Assembly (NCBI RefSeq): GCF_041381155.1
Contig: NC_091136.1
Span: 47,978,284-48,042,283, forward strand
Source of the DNA: Argopecten irradians
Lineage: Eukaryota > Mollusca > Bivalvia > Pectinida > Pectinidae
Direction of reading: 5' to 3'
Length of the DNA: 64,000 nucleotides
In this document: one piece after another, positions 22,401 through 33,200 of the stretch
How positions within the stretch are numbered: the stretch's first letter is position 1
How the letters are laid out: each line of letters begins with the position of its first letter
Notes under the pieces: generated by a model
Seen by the model: only the letters and a program-made list of their open reading frames with translations
The model's database searches: none
Told to the model about the DNA's origin: nothing
Translations under genes and position numbers: made by a program

Positions 22401-24038
22401 CATTTTCCAAAGTCTGCATGTGTAACATGGATGCATGAAATGTATATCATAACATTTTGAAATATCTTTCTAAACTATTCATTTATTATTTCAGTGCAGG
22501 AACTGTGACTATCAACAGATCGCAGACAACCCTTGTATATATGTGAACAAAATTACGCATGAAGTTGAGTAAGTGGTCATATAAAAATTATTTTTAACTA
22601 TCATCCAAATAATGATTTTATGCATGAAATTGAGTAAGTGGTCATATGCGAATTATTTTTAACTATCATCCAAACAATTATTTGATAAATCAAGCCAAGT
22701 TAGGGGTGGCTACAATAAGTGATGTTCAAAAGACTTTTAGACAGATAATGGTGTTCAACAGTCTTTAGAGCAACAATTGGAGACCATTACTGGTAGTGAA
22801 GCAAAGTAAAAATTAAAAAAAAAACTATTTACACCTTTGTGTGCTTTGCATGTTATTGAGTACATTTTTTATGTTTTACCTACTAGACAACATATAAAGA
22901 ATTAAGTCACAGCATTTCTACAGATTGTGAATTAATGTCTTGTGAGTGGTAAGATTGATATTAGATATTATTAATTATTGTTATGTTGGTTTTACACAAA
23001 AATGATATTACTATCATCTATAAGCCTGAAATATCTGTAAATCTATAACCTTAAAGATTCTGCCATCGTTTTTAGAATGATTTTATTTTATTACAGAAGG
23101 ATGGGAGGGTGATGTATAAGTTGGGTCTGCATTTACATATAAAACAGTTATCTGCTCTACCGAGTAGGTATTGGTTGTGATGTCATGTGTGTGCAAATGT
23201 CACATCATACTTTTCAGAGACGTTTATTTCGCTCACAAAGTAATGACATTATAATTGAAGTCTACGCACAAGGGAGGTAACTCTGAAAAATGCACAGATA
23301 AAATTCATGCAGTCAATTTAGATGAAATACAACTGATGTACTAAACTACTTGTGTTATATACCTACCCATCATATGTTAGTGCTGTTGACATGTTTATTT
23401 TATCCCTGTAGTGAACTGACACAGATCATTGGCGATGTTATTGCCGACCCTACCCTCCCACGGACAGAAGATCATGTTTGTCCCAAGTGTAATCATAAGG
23501 AATCTGTCTTCTTCCAATCCCACAGTACCAAGGCAGAGGTAGGTTATCTTTTTAGCAAAGATCATTCTTTTATATATCAAACTAGATATGAAAAATCTTC
23601 TTGATAAATTTTGGCCTTGAAATAATTGAGTTAATAGTGCACATCAACATGAACACCTCAACAGATATTTTCATTTTTTTACAGATAGTAAATTACTGTA
23701 AAACAGATTTCTTGTAAAATTAGATATTGAAGCTTGTTCTTTTATGTATGAAATAAGATACAAGAAATTTTTTGATAAACTTGGGCCTTGAAAAGTGTTT
23801 ATAAAATGTAATTCACTTAATTGTACACATAAACATGAATACTATTTTCAATACAAATTCAGTACATCACAGCTTTAAAGACATATACCTTAAACTTAGT
23901 TGTTATTGTAGTTTTATGTGTTGTTTTTATAAAAAAAAATGAAGTATTGAATCCTGTGTTTTTGTTTGTTTACAGGAGGGCATGCGACTGTACTATGTGT
24001 GTACCAACCAGCAATGTGTTCACAGATGGACAGAATGA
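19498..24038 (+). CDS. POLR2I: DNA-directed RNA polymerase II subunit RPB9, complete
   Basis: Exons are 19498-19562, 22188-22242, 22495-22568, 23412-23538 and 23976-24038 (stop tga), all GT/AG. The 127-aa product closely follows animal RPB9 (human 125 aa). [20 protein letters not shown] begins the N-terminal zinc ribbon (Cys19, 22, 41, 44), and ACRNCDYQQ and YVNKITHEV follow. The C-terminal TFIIS-like ribbon has Cys88, 91, 116 and 121, with [10 protein letters not shown] and the terminal HRWTE. RPB9 is a nuclear Pol II core subunit that influences start-site choice, fidelity and elongation. The first intron is 2.6 kb and carries a hairpin, a retroelement relic and a SINE. The upstream neighbour SCCPDH is divergent. 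Confidence 0.98.
19830..19910. repeat. Near-perfect hairpin, ~35-bp arms
   Basis: ctactgttgtagcagaaaa and tatcaccttctgact are mirrored by agtcagaaggtgata and ttttctgctacaacagtag around a loop of about 10 bases. It lies in POLR2I intron 1. It is probably a short palindromic MITE or MITE end. Confidence 0.85.
20040..20760 (+). pseudogene. Degraded CR1/jockey-type non-LTR retrotransposon RT fragment
   Basis: Broken plus-strand frames read [17 protein letters not shown] (reverse-transcriptase palm region), then, after a deletion and stop, [12 protein letters not shown] and [19 protein letters not shown], followed by [15 protein letters not shown]. The order matches the C-terminal half of CR1/jockey-like ORF2. 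The catalytic palm region after the SKAFDKV motif is missing. It is an inactive insertion in POLR2I intron 1. Confidence 0.8.
21270..21365 (+). repeat. tRNA-derived SINE head
   Basis: ccctttagctcagtcgttag (box A) and gtgggtttgagttcgg (box B) are spaced as in a tRNA and followed by ggcacactactctcgcc. That tail is shared with the inverted copy at 18176-18256. It sits in POLR2I intron 1. Confidence 0.7.
22557..22681 (+). repeat. Tandem duplication spanning the POLR2I exon 3 splice donor
   Basis: The end of exon 3 and its donor (catgaagttgagtaagtgg at 22558) are repeated about 63 bp downstream (catgaaattgagtaagtgg), with the following intronic ~40 bp. The second copy keeps the gagtaagt donor string. 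Confidence 0.9.
22715..22960. repeat. Dispersed repeat shared with 36965-37270
   Basis: aagacttttagacaga, a few bases on cagtctttagagc, then attactggtagtg..gcaaagtaa and tacctactagacaa..gattgtgaat.. occur in the same order near 36980-37265 in an RRBP1 intron. No coding sequence is seen. Probably a non-autonomous element. Confidence 0.7.
23160..23310. repeat. ~150-bp dispersed repeat family, copy 1 of 3
   Basis: The order taggtattggttgtgatgtc, tgtgtgcaaatgtcacatcat, a block with aagtaatgacat, then acaagggaggtaactctg recurs at 41970-42125 and 49950-50085 with substitutions. It is intronic here (POLR2I). Confidence 0.7.
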
Positions 24039-24278
24039 ACCGTTATCATCATTATCACCTTTTGTACAGATTTTAAAATTGAAAAGAGATCAAGACTTTA
24101 AAAGATGTGCAGGAAGCATTTAGTAAATCTTTTTCATGTGTATTTAAGTTCAATTCTGCTACCTAAACTAATGTTTGTATTGTCTTTTTTGTGATATTGT
24201 TCATTTGACTATTCCTTGACGATGTGAACTGGAATCTAGTAAATTAGAAGGATGGAAGGAGCGAGAAGGAAAGAGTTA

Positions 24279-24284
24279 AATAAA
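24279..24284 (+). terminator. POLR2I poly(A) signal
   Basis: An AATAAA lies about 240 bases after the stop codon, in gttaaataaagaatg, and is the first good polyadenylation hexamer downstream. Confidence 0.6.
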
Positions 24285-24289
24285 GAATG

Positions 24290-25020
24290 TCATTTTCAAA
24301 TTAATAAATTACCAAATTTTATGCTAGGTGTTTTGTAGTCTTGTGTTTGTGACTGCCTTAATCATATTATGTGATATGGTTGTGTGTTCTGCTCGCTCCT
24401 GATTCGCTGAAACTTGATAAAACCCGCTTTGATAAAACACAATATCCACCTTAAAATTACAAACTATGCATTGTGCCATTGTGACATCATCCCAGGATAA
24501 TATAACATTCCAAAAGATCAAGGTCGTATCCAAATATATAGATCTGGCATTGTGATGTCATGTTAAATGGCATCACATTTTTGAGAGTGATGCAAGATTC
24601 CAAAAGGATCGGGTTTATCGAAATACTCTGAATCCCACGACTTCAAGACAATCTATTCTGCCATCATTATTCTGCAGATGTCAATCATGTGAAGGAAGGC
24701 AGCAGCTAGGTTTACTGTTACTAAAAATGTGATGCTGCGATGTTTTGTGTGTGGTACATTATACAATTGTTAAAATAAGGTGTAAATAAATAATACTATT
24801 GGGTTTCTTTTTTTTTATTAATATCACCAGCCTACATTATCAAAAAGATATTCTTCAACTTTGGCCGCAGGTGATATCACTTCCTAAGTTAGTAATATGT
24901 ACCTCAGGCAATGTTTTTTTTAGTAAATATCACAAAGACTTAGAATAATTAGCAAAATAGACCCCACAATATTAATTTGTTTAATTTGAATCCCAACCAT
25001 ATAATGTATATGCTATAGAT
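24290..25020. other. Intergenic DNA, no gene seen
   Basis: AT-rich sequence between POLR2I and the repeat block. Short frames on both strands show no recognisable protein or splice pattern. Confidence 0.5.
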
Positions 25021-26170
25021 ACCATACGACTATGAGTGATATCCAATACATAGTTTCAGAGAGGAAGTAATTTATATGAAAATAGTAGCCTAATTAATTG
25101 ACCCTTTCGACCCCGCACCTCAGGCCCCTGGGGGGGGCCAGTCCAACCATTTGTACAATTTTGAATCCCCAACCTATAGGATGCTACTATTGCATTATGA
25201 GTGCTATCTCGTGCTTTGTTTCAGAGAAGAAGTTGTTTATATGGAAATAGCTAAATTGACCCCTTTTCCCACCCCTCATGGTCAGACCCATCATTTGTAC
25301 AATTTTGAATCATCACCCTATAAGGATGCTACCACTGCATTATGTGTGCTATCCCATGCCCATTCCATCCACCGTCCGTCCGTCAACAACAGACTTCTTC
25401 TCCATAACCGCTAATCGGAATTTAACAAAATTTGACTGGTAGCATCCTTATGGGTTACTGACTGAATATTGTACAAATGTTCGGGCTGACCTCCTGGGGG
25501 CCTGAGGGGTGGGGCCAAAAGGAGTCAATTTGGCTATTTCATATAAACGACTTCTGCCACGGTATGGCCTAAGCTCGCCTTGATCCTTTGGACCAGGCGA
25601 GCTAAAAATATGTAATAAACAGGAGAACTAAAGGCTGTACCCTTAGATATGGCTGGGAAAAGAATCTCTACCATACGACTATGAGTGATATCCAATACAT
25701 AGTTTCAGAGATGAAAATAGTGTTTATAACTGCAAACTATAGGATGCTTTTATCTTTGTTTCAGAGAAGAAGTTGTTTTTTTTCAGACCCATCATTTGTA
25801 CAATTTTGAATCATCACCCTATAAGGAATGCTACCACTGCATTATGTGTGCTATCCCATGCCCATTCCATCCGCCGTCCGTCCGTCAACAACAGACTTCT
25901 TCTCCATAACCGCTAATCGGAATTTAACAAAATTTGACTGGTAGCATCCTTATGGGTTACTGACTGAATATTGTACAAATGTTCGGGCTGACCTCCTGGG
26001 GGCCTGAGGGGTGGGGCCAAAAGGAGTCAATTTGGCTATTTCATATAAACGACTTCTGCCACGGTATGGCCTAAGCTCGCCTTGATCCTTTGGACCAGGC
26101 GAGCTAAAAATATGTAATAAACAGGAGAACTAAAGGCTGTACCCTTAGATATGGCTGGGAAAAGATCTCT
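25020..26170. repeat. Tandemly duplicated non-autonomous element (two copies)
   Basis: The block starting accatacgactatgagtgat (about 25020) restarts near 25668. A stretch of about 375 bp (25290-25668 and 25791-26170) is nearly identical between copies and includes ccgtccgtccgtcaacaaca. Each copy ends in a hairpin, gctcgccttgatcc / ggaccaggcgagc, followed by taaaa (25573-25605 and 26074-26107). The second copy is shorter because of an internal deletion. Confidence 0.9.
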
Positions 26171-26269
26171 CCAAGATGTTTATAACTGCAAACGTTTTAT
26201 CATTTTTTTTTTGTGAATTCATTAAAATTTGTGTTCACATTGTCCACTATCGCTGGTAAAAAAAAATAA

Positions 26270-26505
26270 CAAGAGGCCCAGAGGGCCTGTATCTCTCACC
26301 TGGTTTGTAATGCCATATAATGTTCTGAATACAGGTTTATTGTTTCTTTTCTGAAGGAATTTTAATATTAACCTCTGAATCTGTTATTGGGCCCCACCCC
26401 TCCTGCCCCAGGGGGTCAGAGCCACAATCCAAGCAAAACTCTAGGACAAGTAGCGATTTATAGGCTTTACCTCTATTTCCCCTATTGGGCCCCACCCGTC
26501 CTGCC

Positions 26506-26546
<41 letters not shown>

Positions 26547-27338
26547 AGAGCCAAAACTTAGACAAGTTCTGTTCCCCTTCCACAAAGGATGTTTGTGGCC
26601 AAATTTGGTTACATAACATGCAGAACCCTAGGACTAGAATTTACCTCTATTTTCCCTATTGGGTACCCCCCCCCCCCCTCCTGCCCCCGGAGGGCCAGAG
26701 CCAAAATTTATACAAGTTCTGTTCCCCCTCCCCCAAGGATGTTTGTGGCCAAATTTGGTTACATTCCATGCAGAACTCTTGGACTAGTAGCGATTTAAAG
26801 GATTTACCTCTATTCCCCCTATTGGGCCCCGGCCCTCCTGCCCCCAGGGGGCTAGAGCCAAATTTATACAAGTTCTGTTCCCCTTCCCCAAGGATGTTTG
26901 TGACCAAATTTGGTTACAATCCATGCAGAACTCTAGGACAAGTAGCGATTTATAGGGTTTACCTCTATTTTCCCTATTGGGGCCCCGGCCCTCCTGCCCC
27001 CAGGGGGCCAGAGCCAAAATTTATACAAGTTCTGTTCCCCCTTCCCCCAAGGATGTTTGTGGCCAAATTTGGTTACAATCCATGCAGAACTCTAGGACAA
27101 GTAGCGATTTATAGGGTTTACCTCTATTTTCCCTATTGGGGCCCCGGCCCTCCTGCCCCCAGGGGGCCAGAGCCAAAATTTATACAAGTTCTGTTCCCCC
27201 TTCCCCCAAGGATGTTTGTGGCCAAATTTGGTTACAATACATGCAGAACTCTATGACAAGTAGCGATTTAAAGGAAATGTTGACGGACAGACGGGCCATG
27301 ACATAAGCTCACCGGCCCTTTGGGCCCAGGTGAGCTAA
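26270..27338 (+). mobile_element. Tandem-core element with terminal hairpins, forward copy
   Basis: The left end is caagaggcccagagggcctg (a palindrome), and the right end is the hairpin agctcacc..ggtgagct running into ctaaaa. Between them lie about six copies of a ~155-bp unit (cctattgggccccgcc, agagccaaaatttatacaag, gatgtttgtggccaaatttgg). Long frames here come from the repeat. Hairpin ends with CTAA and a tandem core resemble Helitron/HINE-type elements; no Rep/helicase gene is present. Confidence 0.8.
26508..26545 (+). repeat. Poly-G tract
   Basis: An almost uninterrupted run of about 35 G lies inside the first tandem unit. It is a strong G-quadruplex candidate and also a likely place for assembly length error. 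Confidence 0.9.
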
Positions 27339-27850
27339 AAAAGGGATATATATCTCATCTTTCTCAGATATATACGGTAGTTTTATCCTAACCTGTGGCA
27401 GTGTAAATTACATCAGGAAATAACCTGGCTATTTAGTTGTCATGTTTGAGTTGACAAAGGACACCATTATTTCACATTGTCAGTTACCCACAAAAACAGC
27501 CTACACTTGGGCCGTTTTCGATTATGCAGTTTGACTGGTGGGACCTAGTTGTTGGTTTATGAATTAAAGACGGACCTATTGGTTTTATATTGTTTTCAGA
27601 GGAGCCTTCACAAATCCGTCACAGGCCTGTATCATAAACTGCAGGTCCATCAGGATTTATACTTGAAATAAACTTTTACAGTCGAACCGGTTGTTCCGAA
27701 TAAACGAAAACGGGCTTGGTTGCGGTCCGATATAAATGGAGCACTGTGGTTACTGCGGCCAGGGTGATTACTTCATAGGAAGCAATGAGGTCAATAGTTA
27801 TGCACATGTGGTTACTGTACCTGCTTTATGATAAAGCAGTTTAATCATTT
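27339..27850. other. Spacer between the inverted elements
   Basis: About 510 bp of unique-looking sequence separates the forward and inverted copies. No gene, tRNA or splice structure was found. Confidence 0.5.
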
Positions 27851-30287
27851 TTAGCTCACCTGGCCCGAAGGGCCGGTGAGCTTATGTCATGGCGTGGCGC
27901 GGCGTCCGTCGTCCGTCCGTCTGTCCGTCAACATTTCCTTTTAATCACTATTAGTCATAGAGTTCTAAATGGATTGTAACCAAATTTGGCCACAAACATC
28001 CTTGGGGGAGGGGGAACAGAACTTGTATAAATTTTGGCTCTGACCCCCCGGGGGCAGGAGGGGCGGGGCCCAATAGGGGAAATAGAGGTAAATCCTATAA
28101 ATCGCTACTTGTCCTAGAGTTCTGCATGGATTGTAACCAAAGTTGGCCACAAACATCCTTGGGGGAACGGGAACAGAACTTATATAAATTTTGGCTCTGG
28201 TCCCCCGGGGGCAGGAGGGGCGGGCCCAATAGGGGAAATAGAGGTAAATTCTTTAAATCGCTACTAGTCATAGAGTTCTGCATGGAATGTAACCAAATTT
28301 GGCCAGAAATATCATTGGGAGAATAAGAACTGAGTTTGTATATATTTTGGCTCTGGTCCCGGGGGCAGGAGGGGCGGGGCCCAATAGGGGAATTATAGGT
28401 AAATCCTATAAATTACTACTTGTCCTAGAGTTCTGCATGGATTGTAACCAAATTTGGCTGCAAACATCCTTGGGGGAAGGGGAACAGAACTTGTATAAAT
28501 TTTGGCTCTGACCCTCTGTATGCAGGAGGGGGGGAGGGGGGGCCAATAGGGGAAATAGAGGTAAATCCTTTAAATTGCTACTAGTCATAGAGTTTTGAAT
28601 GGAATGTAACCAACTTTGGCCACAATTATCCTTGGGGAAGGGGAACAGAACTTGTATAAATTTTTGCTCAGGAGGGGCGGGGCCCAATGGGGGAAATAGA
28701 GGTAAATCCTTTAAATTGCTACTAGTCATAGAGTTCTACATGAATTGTAACCAAATTTGGCTACAAACATCCTTGGGGGAAGAGGAACAGAACTTGTATA
28801 AATTTTGGCTCTGACCCCCCCAGGGCAGGAGGGGCTCGGCCCAATAGGGGAAATAGAGGTTAATCCTTTATATCGCTAGTAGTCATAGAGTTCTACATGG
28901 ATTGTAACCAGATTTGGCCACTAACATCCTTGGGGGAGGGGGAACAGAACTTGTATAAATTTTGGCTCTGACCCCCCGGGGGCAGGAGGGGCGGGGCCCA
29001 ATAGGGGAAATAGAGGTAAATCCTATAAATCGCTACTTGTCCTAGAGTTCTGCATGGATTGTAACCAAAGTTGGCCACAAACATCCTTGGGGGAACGGGA
29101 ACAGAACTTATATAAATTTTGGCTCTGGTCCCCCGGGGGCAGGAGGGGCGGGCCCAATAGGGGAAATAGAGGTAAATTCTTTAAATCGCTACTAGTCATA
29201 GAGTTCTGCATGGAATGTAACCAAATTTGGCCAGAAATATCATTGGGAGAATAAGAACTGAGTTTGTATATATTTTGGCTCTGGTCCCGGGGGCAGGAGG
29301 GGCGGGGCCCAATAGGGGAATTATAGGTAAATCCTATAAATTACTACTTGTCCTAGAGTTCTGCATGGATTGTAACCAAATTTGGCTGCAAACATCCTTG
29401 GGGGAAGGGGAACAGAACTTGTATAAATTTTGGCTCTGACCCTCTGTATGCAGGAGGGGGGAGGGGGGGCCAATAGGGGAAATAGAGGTAAATCCTTTAA
29501 ATTGCTACTAGTCATAGAGTTTTGAATGGAATGTAACCAACTTTGGCCACAATTATCCTTGGGGAAGGGGAACAGAACTTGTATAAATTTTTGCTCAGGA
29601 GGGGCGGGGCCCAATGGGGGAAATAGAGGTAAATCCTTTAAATTGCTACTAGTCATAGAGTTCTACATGAATTGTAACCAAATTTGGCTACAAACATCCT
29701 TGGGGGAAGAGGAACAGAACTTGTATAAATTTTGGCTCTGACCCCCCCAGGGCAGGAGGGGCTCGGCCCAATAGGGGAAATAGAGGTTAATCCTTTATAT
29801 CGCTAGTAGTCATAGAGTTCTACATGGATTGTAACCAGATTTGGCCACTAACATCCTTGGGGGAGGGGGAACAGAACTTGTATAAATTTTGGCTCTGACC
29901 TCCGGGGGCAGGAGGGGCAGGGCCCAATAGGGGAAATAGAGGTAAATTCTTTAAATTGCTACTTGTCCTAGAGTTCTGCATGGATTGTAACCAAATCTGG
30001 CCACAAACATCCTTGGGGGTAGGAGAATAGAACTTGTATAAATTTTGTCTCTGATCCCCCGGGGGCAGGAGGGGCGGGGCCTAATAGGGGAATTTGAGAT
30101 AAATCCTATAAATCGCTACTTGTCCAAGAGTTCTGCATGGATTGTAACCAAATTTGGCCACAAACATCCTTGGGGGAATTAGAGGTAAATATTTAAATTC
30201 CTTCATAAAAGAAACAATGAACCTGTATCCAGAACATTACTTGGCATTACAAACCAGGTGAGCGATACAGGCCCTCTGGGCCTCTTG
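27851..30287 (-). mobile_element. Tandem-core element with terminal hairpins, inverted copy
   Basis: This is the same family as 26270-27338 in the opposite orientation: it begins ttagctcacctgg (reverse of ggtgagctaa) and ends with the reverse of caagaggcccagagggcctg. It has a longer core, about 14 units. The ~95 bp at its inner and outer ends are inverse to the forward copy. A 928-bp higher-order duplication lies within the core. Confidence 0.8.
27960..29815. repeat. 928-bp higher-order tandem duplication
   Basis: Blocks 27960-28887 and 28888-29815 are near-identical at an offset of 927-928 bp, with differences mainly in G-run length near 28530/29457. It covers about six basic units each, showing recent unequal exchange or replication slippage. 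Confidence 0.9.
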
Positions 30288-33200
30288 TTATTATTATCAT
30301 ATACATGGATATACTTGACCAAAAGAACCATTCTCACAAAATGTAAATAATTTGAAGTACCATGTACATTTATGAGGCTTTTTTTTTAAATTCTGAATAT
30401 GCTTTTGCATTACTATAGTTTGTTGAATGTTTCTTTAAAAAGGACAAAAAGACTTGGTGATATTAAACACATAGGCATACAAGATTGTTTGCCAGTTTAA
30501 TACTCATTATGATCTTTATACATGTAGTAACTTATTTTGTCAAGTATACAGTATGTTCACAAAGTCATTAAATTACAAAGTGAAGACACATCAGTAAGAT
30601 TCGTATTTATTGATGGATCGGGTATATTTTTCATTTTATATTCATATTTAACAATTTCAATTCCTTACATACAATGTAATAAGATTACAGAAAGCATTAG
30701 CTGACAAATCTTAACAAAAGCTGATTTTTTCATAATTACAATTTCATATTCCCTAAACCATCATTTTTGCAGTGCTAAATAATGCCAGAAATGTATACTG
30801 TTCCATTTTAATGTATACATGTACAAGTAAATAGGTGTTTTTAATTTCAATATTGGAGAAAAAGAAAAAATACTAAATGTGAATTCTGGTGACAATATTT
30901 TGACATATAACCTGAAGTGTAAACCATGCATATATATGGAAGTTTGTTACACTATCAATTCTCGTATATTATATCAAAGTCTGTATTAGCTTTCATTATG
31001 GACGTTTTGTTTCCACACATTACAAATGATCCTAGCAGTTCAAATCACAGTTCCAGCGTGTCTGGTAATTGCTCATATTTCAGACCAGAATGGTCCAGGT
31101 CAAGTGAATATAGATCTTCATTAGGGAAGCAAAATTAACAAAAGAAAAACTTAATCAGTAACAAATTGTATAATTCTACAGATTAAATGCTAACACTGTT
31201 TATAAGTACAGGAGTAAATATTTCTACTTCAATTGGTGTTAGTCGATGATCTATCTCTAAAGAACCCAATTTCAATAAAACATTAAACTTTTACTTAAAA
31301 CTGATTTTTTCAATGTTTGATAAAGTTGGCTAAATATTAAAATGAAAGCAAATAGACACCTCAATACAACCTTGTTATTCAATTCTCATGAAATCTGATA
31401 TCACATGAAATGACAAATATATGAACAAAATGACTAGTTTCAAGATAACTTCCAGCAAACTATTATAGAAACTAACAACTAAGTAGTAATCCATCTATAT
31501 ATATATTTCATATAAATAATATAGTAATGCAGATCATCAACGGTGATCTGGAAGCAAACAAACACGAGCATAGTGTATGTACTTGTGGTCAACCGTGTGA
31601 TTCAATCACTCTACAATGTTTAGCCTTATTATTAGTAACTATCTCAGCAGGCACTCTACTTTGCAGTTGAATACTATTTTCCTGGCTAATGGTGAAGTTA
31701 TAAGAGAAACTTGAAAATAAAGCCATTACTTTGTATAGTACTAACTTTGTAATCAAGCCCTCAGCTTGTACAATGCTAACATCACCAATGTAGATAACTT
31801 GAATTGAGCCAACTTCTGCCAAGCCAATGCACTTAACACTTTACATCTCCAATGTTAACCAATTCAATGACTTGAATAGTACGTACTAGCATTAACAAAG
31901 ACCATAACATTATCTAGCCAATAACTTGTACAGTATAAACCTTACCATAAGCAAGTTAATTACTTGAACGTAATCTAAGTCCGTACCTTCTATAATACTA
32001 TTATAACCATGTCAGACAGTTTGTACAGTTCCAACATTAACCTTCATCTGTATCAATGTCAACAGAAAAGTGATACCTTATCCACACAGTACCAGCAAAC
32101 TTGTAGCATGTACCAACATTAACAAAGCAACAACTAGCGTACAACATAACAATAAGCTAGTGGGATACGTACCAATTCAGCAGTGTACCCACAAACTTTG
32201 GTCCTAATAAAATACTACTATTAATGCTTAAAATCATATAACAAATACAAAACAAAAGTCATGCCATTACAATCAAACTGGCAAAGTTGCTGAAGGATTC
32301 ACAAGTTTTGAAAGTATTGACTGTGCCTATTGGTAAGAAAACTTCGACCTCATTGCAGCTATATTGCATACATATCCACCCATTAAAGGTTATATATAAA
32401 ATGATACTCCCTGCTCTTTTCTGTAGGATCTTGTTTCCGGGTTATCGCTCAAGTTACTCTCTTAAATATGAATACATGCATCTAAAACATATAGAAACAA
32501 CTGTATATCTATGAGGCAGCATCTAGACCATGAAAAGTGGCTAAAAAGTTAAACAATAATAGCAAACAGAAACATTAAACAAAGATTTCTCTGTCATCAA
32601 AAGTATCCTTCTGTAAGAAGTTTGGTCCATTAGAAAAAAACTTGTCACAAACTTAATACATGTACCAATATAACAGCAGAGGCTAAACAGGTTCATATGA
32701 CCCAAAAAAGGAGTATAAGAATTTGAACCCAGGAGAGATATTTTATTCCATGTCAAAGAAACATTCCAAGCTCCTATGAAAAAAATTATTTAATATTCTG
32801 GTCTAATTTATAACTACACTCAGGCAAAATAAAAGATAATTGGAGACCACAAACAGATACACACAAACAACTGATCCTGAAGCAATTACAAAAAGAGTGC
32901 AACAAAATTGAGGATCTTGTTATAAATCTTGTAAATTGTCACTCACAGTAAAATAAAGCAGTTTAATATTAACACATGTATGTACCATTTAAATTTTTTT
33001 CTAATTACTTTGATAGATAATTTCATTTATGGCAAGACATATTCTTCAGAGCTACACAACTTTCTAACATAAGACCAATCTAACTCTTACCAAGTAATAC
33101 CTACGTATTGATAATACATAGCACCTTCAGATGGAAATCATGTTATAACCAATCACTAAACATGTAGCGATTAACCACTAAACACAAAAATATTCCTCGT

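Noticed and set aside
26387..27256. 289-aa open frame on the plus strand
   Set aside because: It is built from the ~155-bp element unit; the same frame recurs in every unit, in several frames and on both strands. Repeat-driven, not a gene.
27965..29741. Many 60-110 aa frames on both strands
   Set aside because: All are tandem-unit translations and are duplicated at a 928-bp offset with the units.
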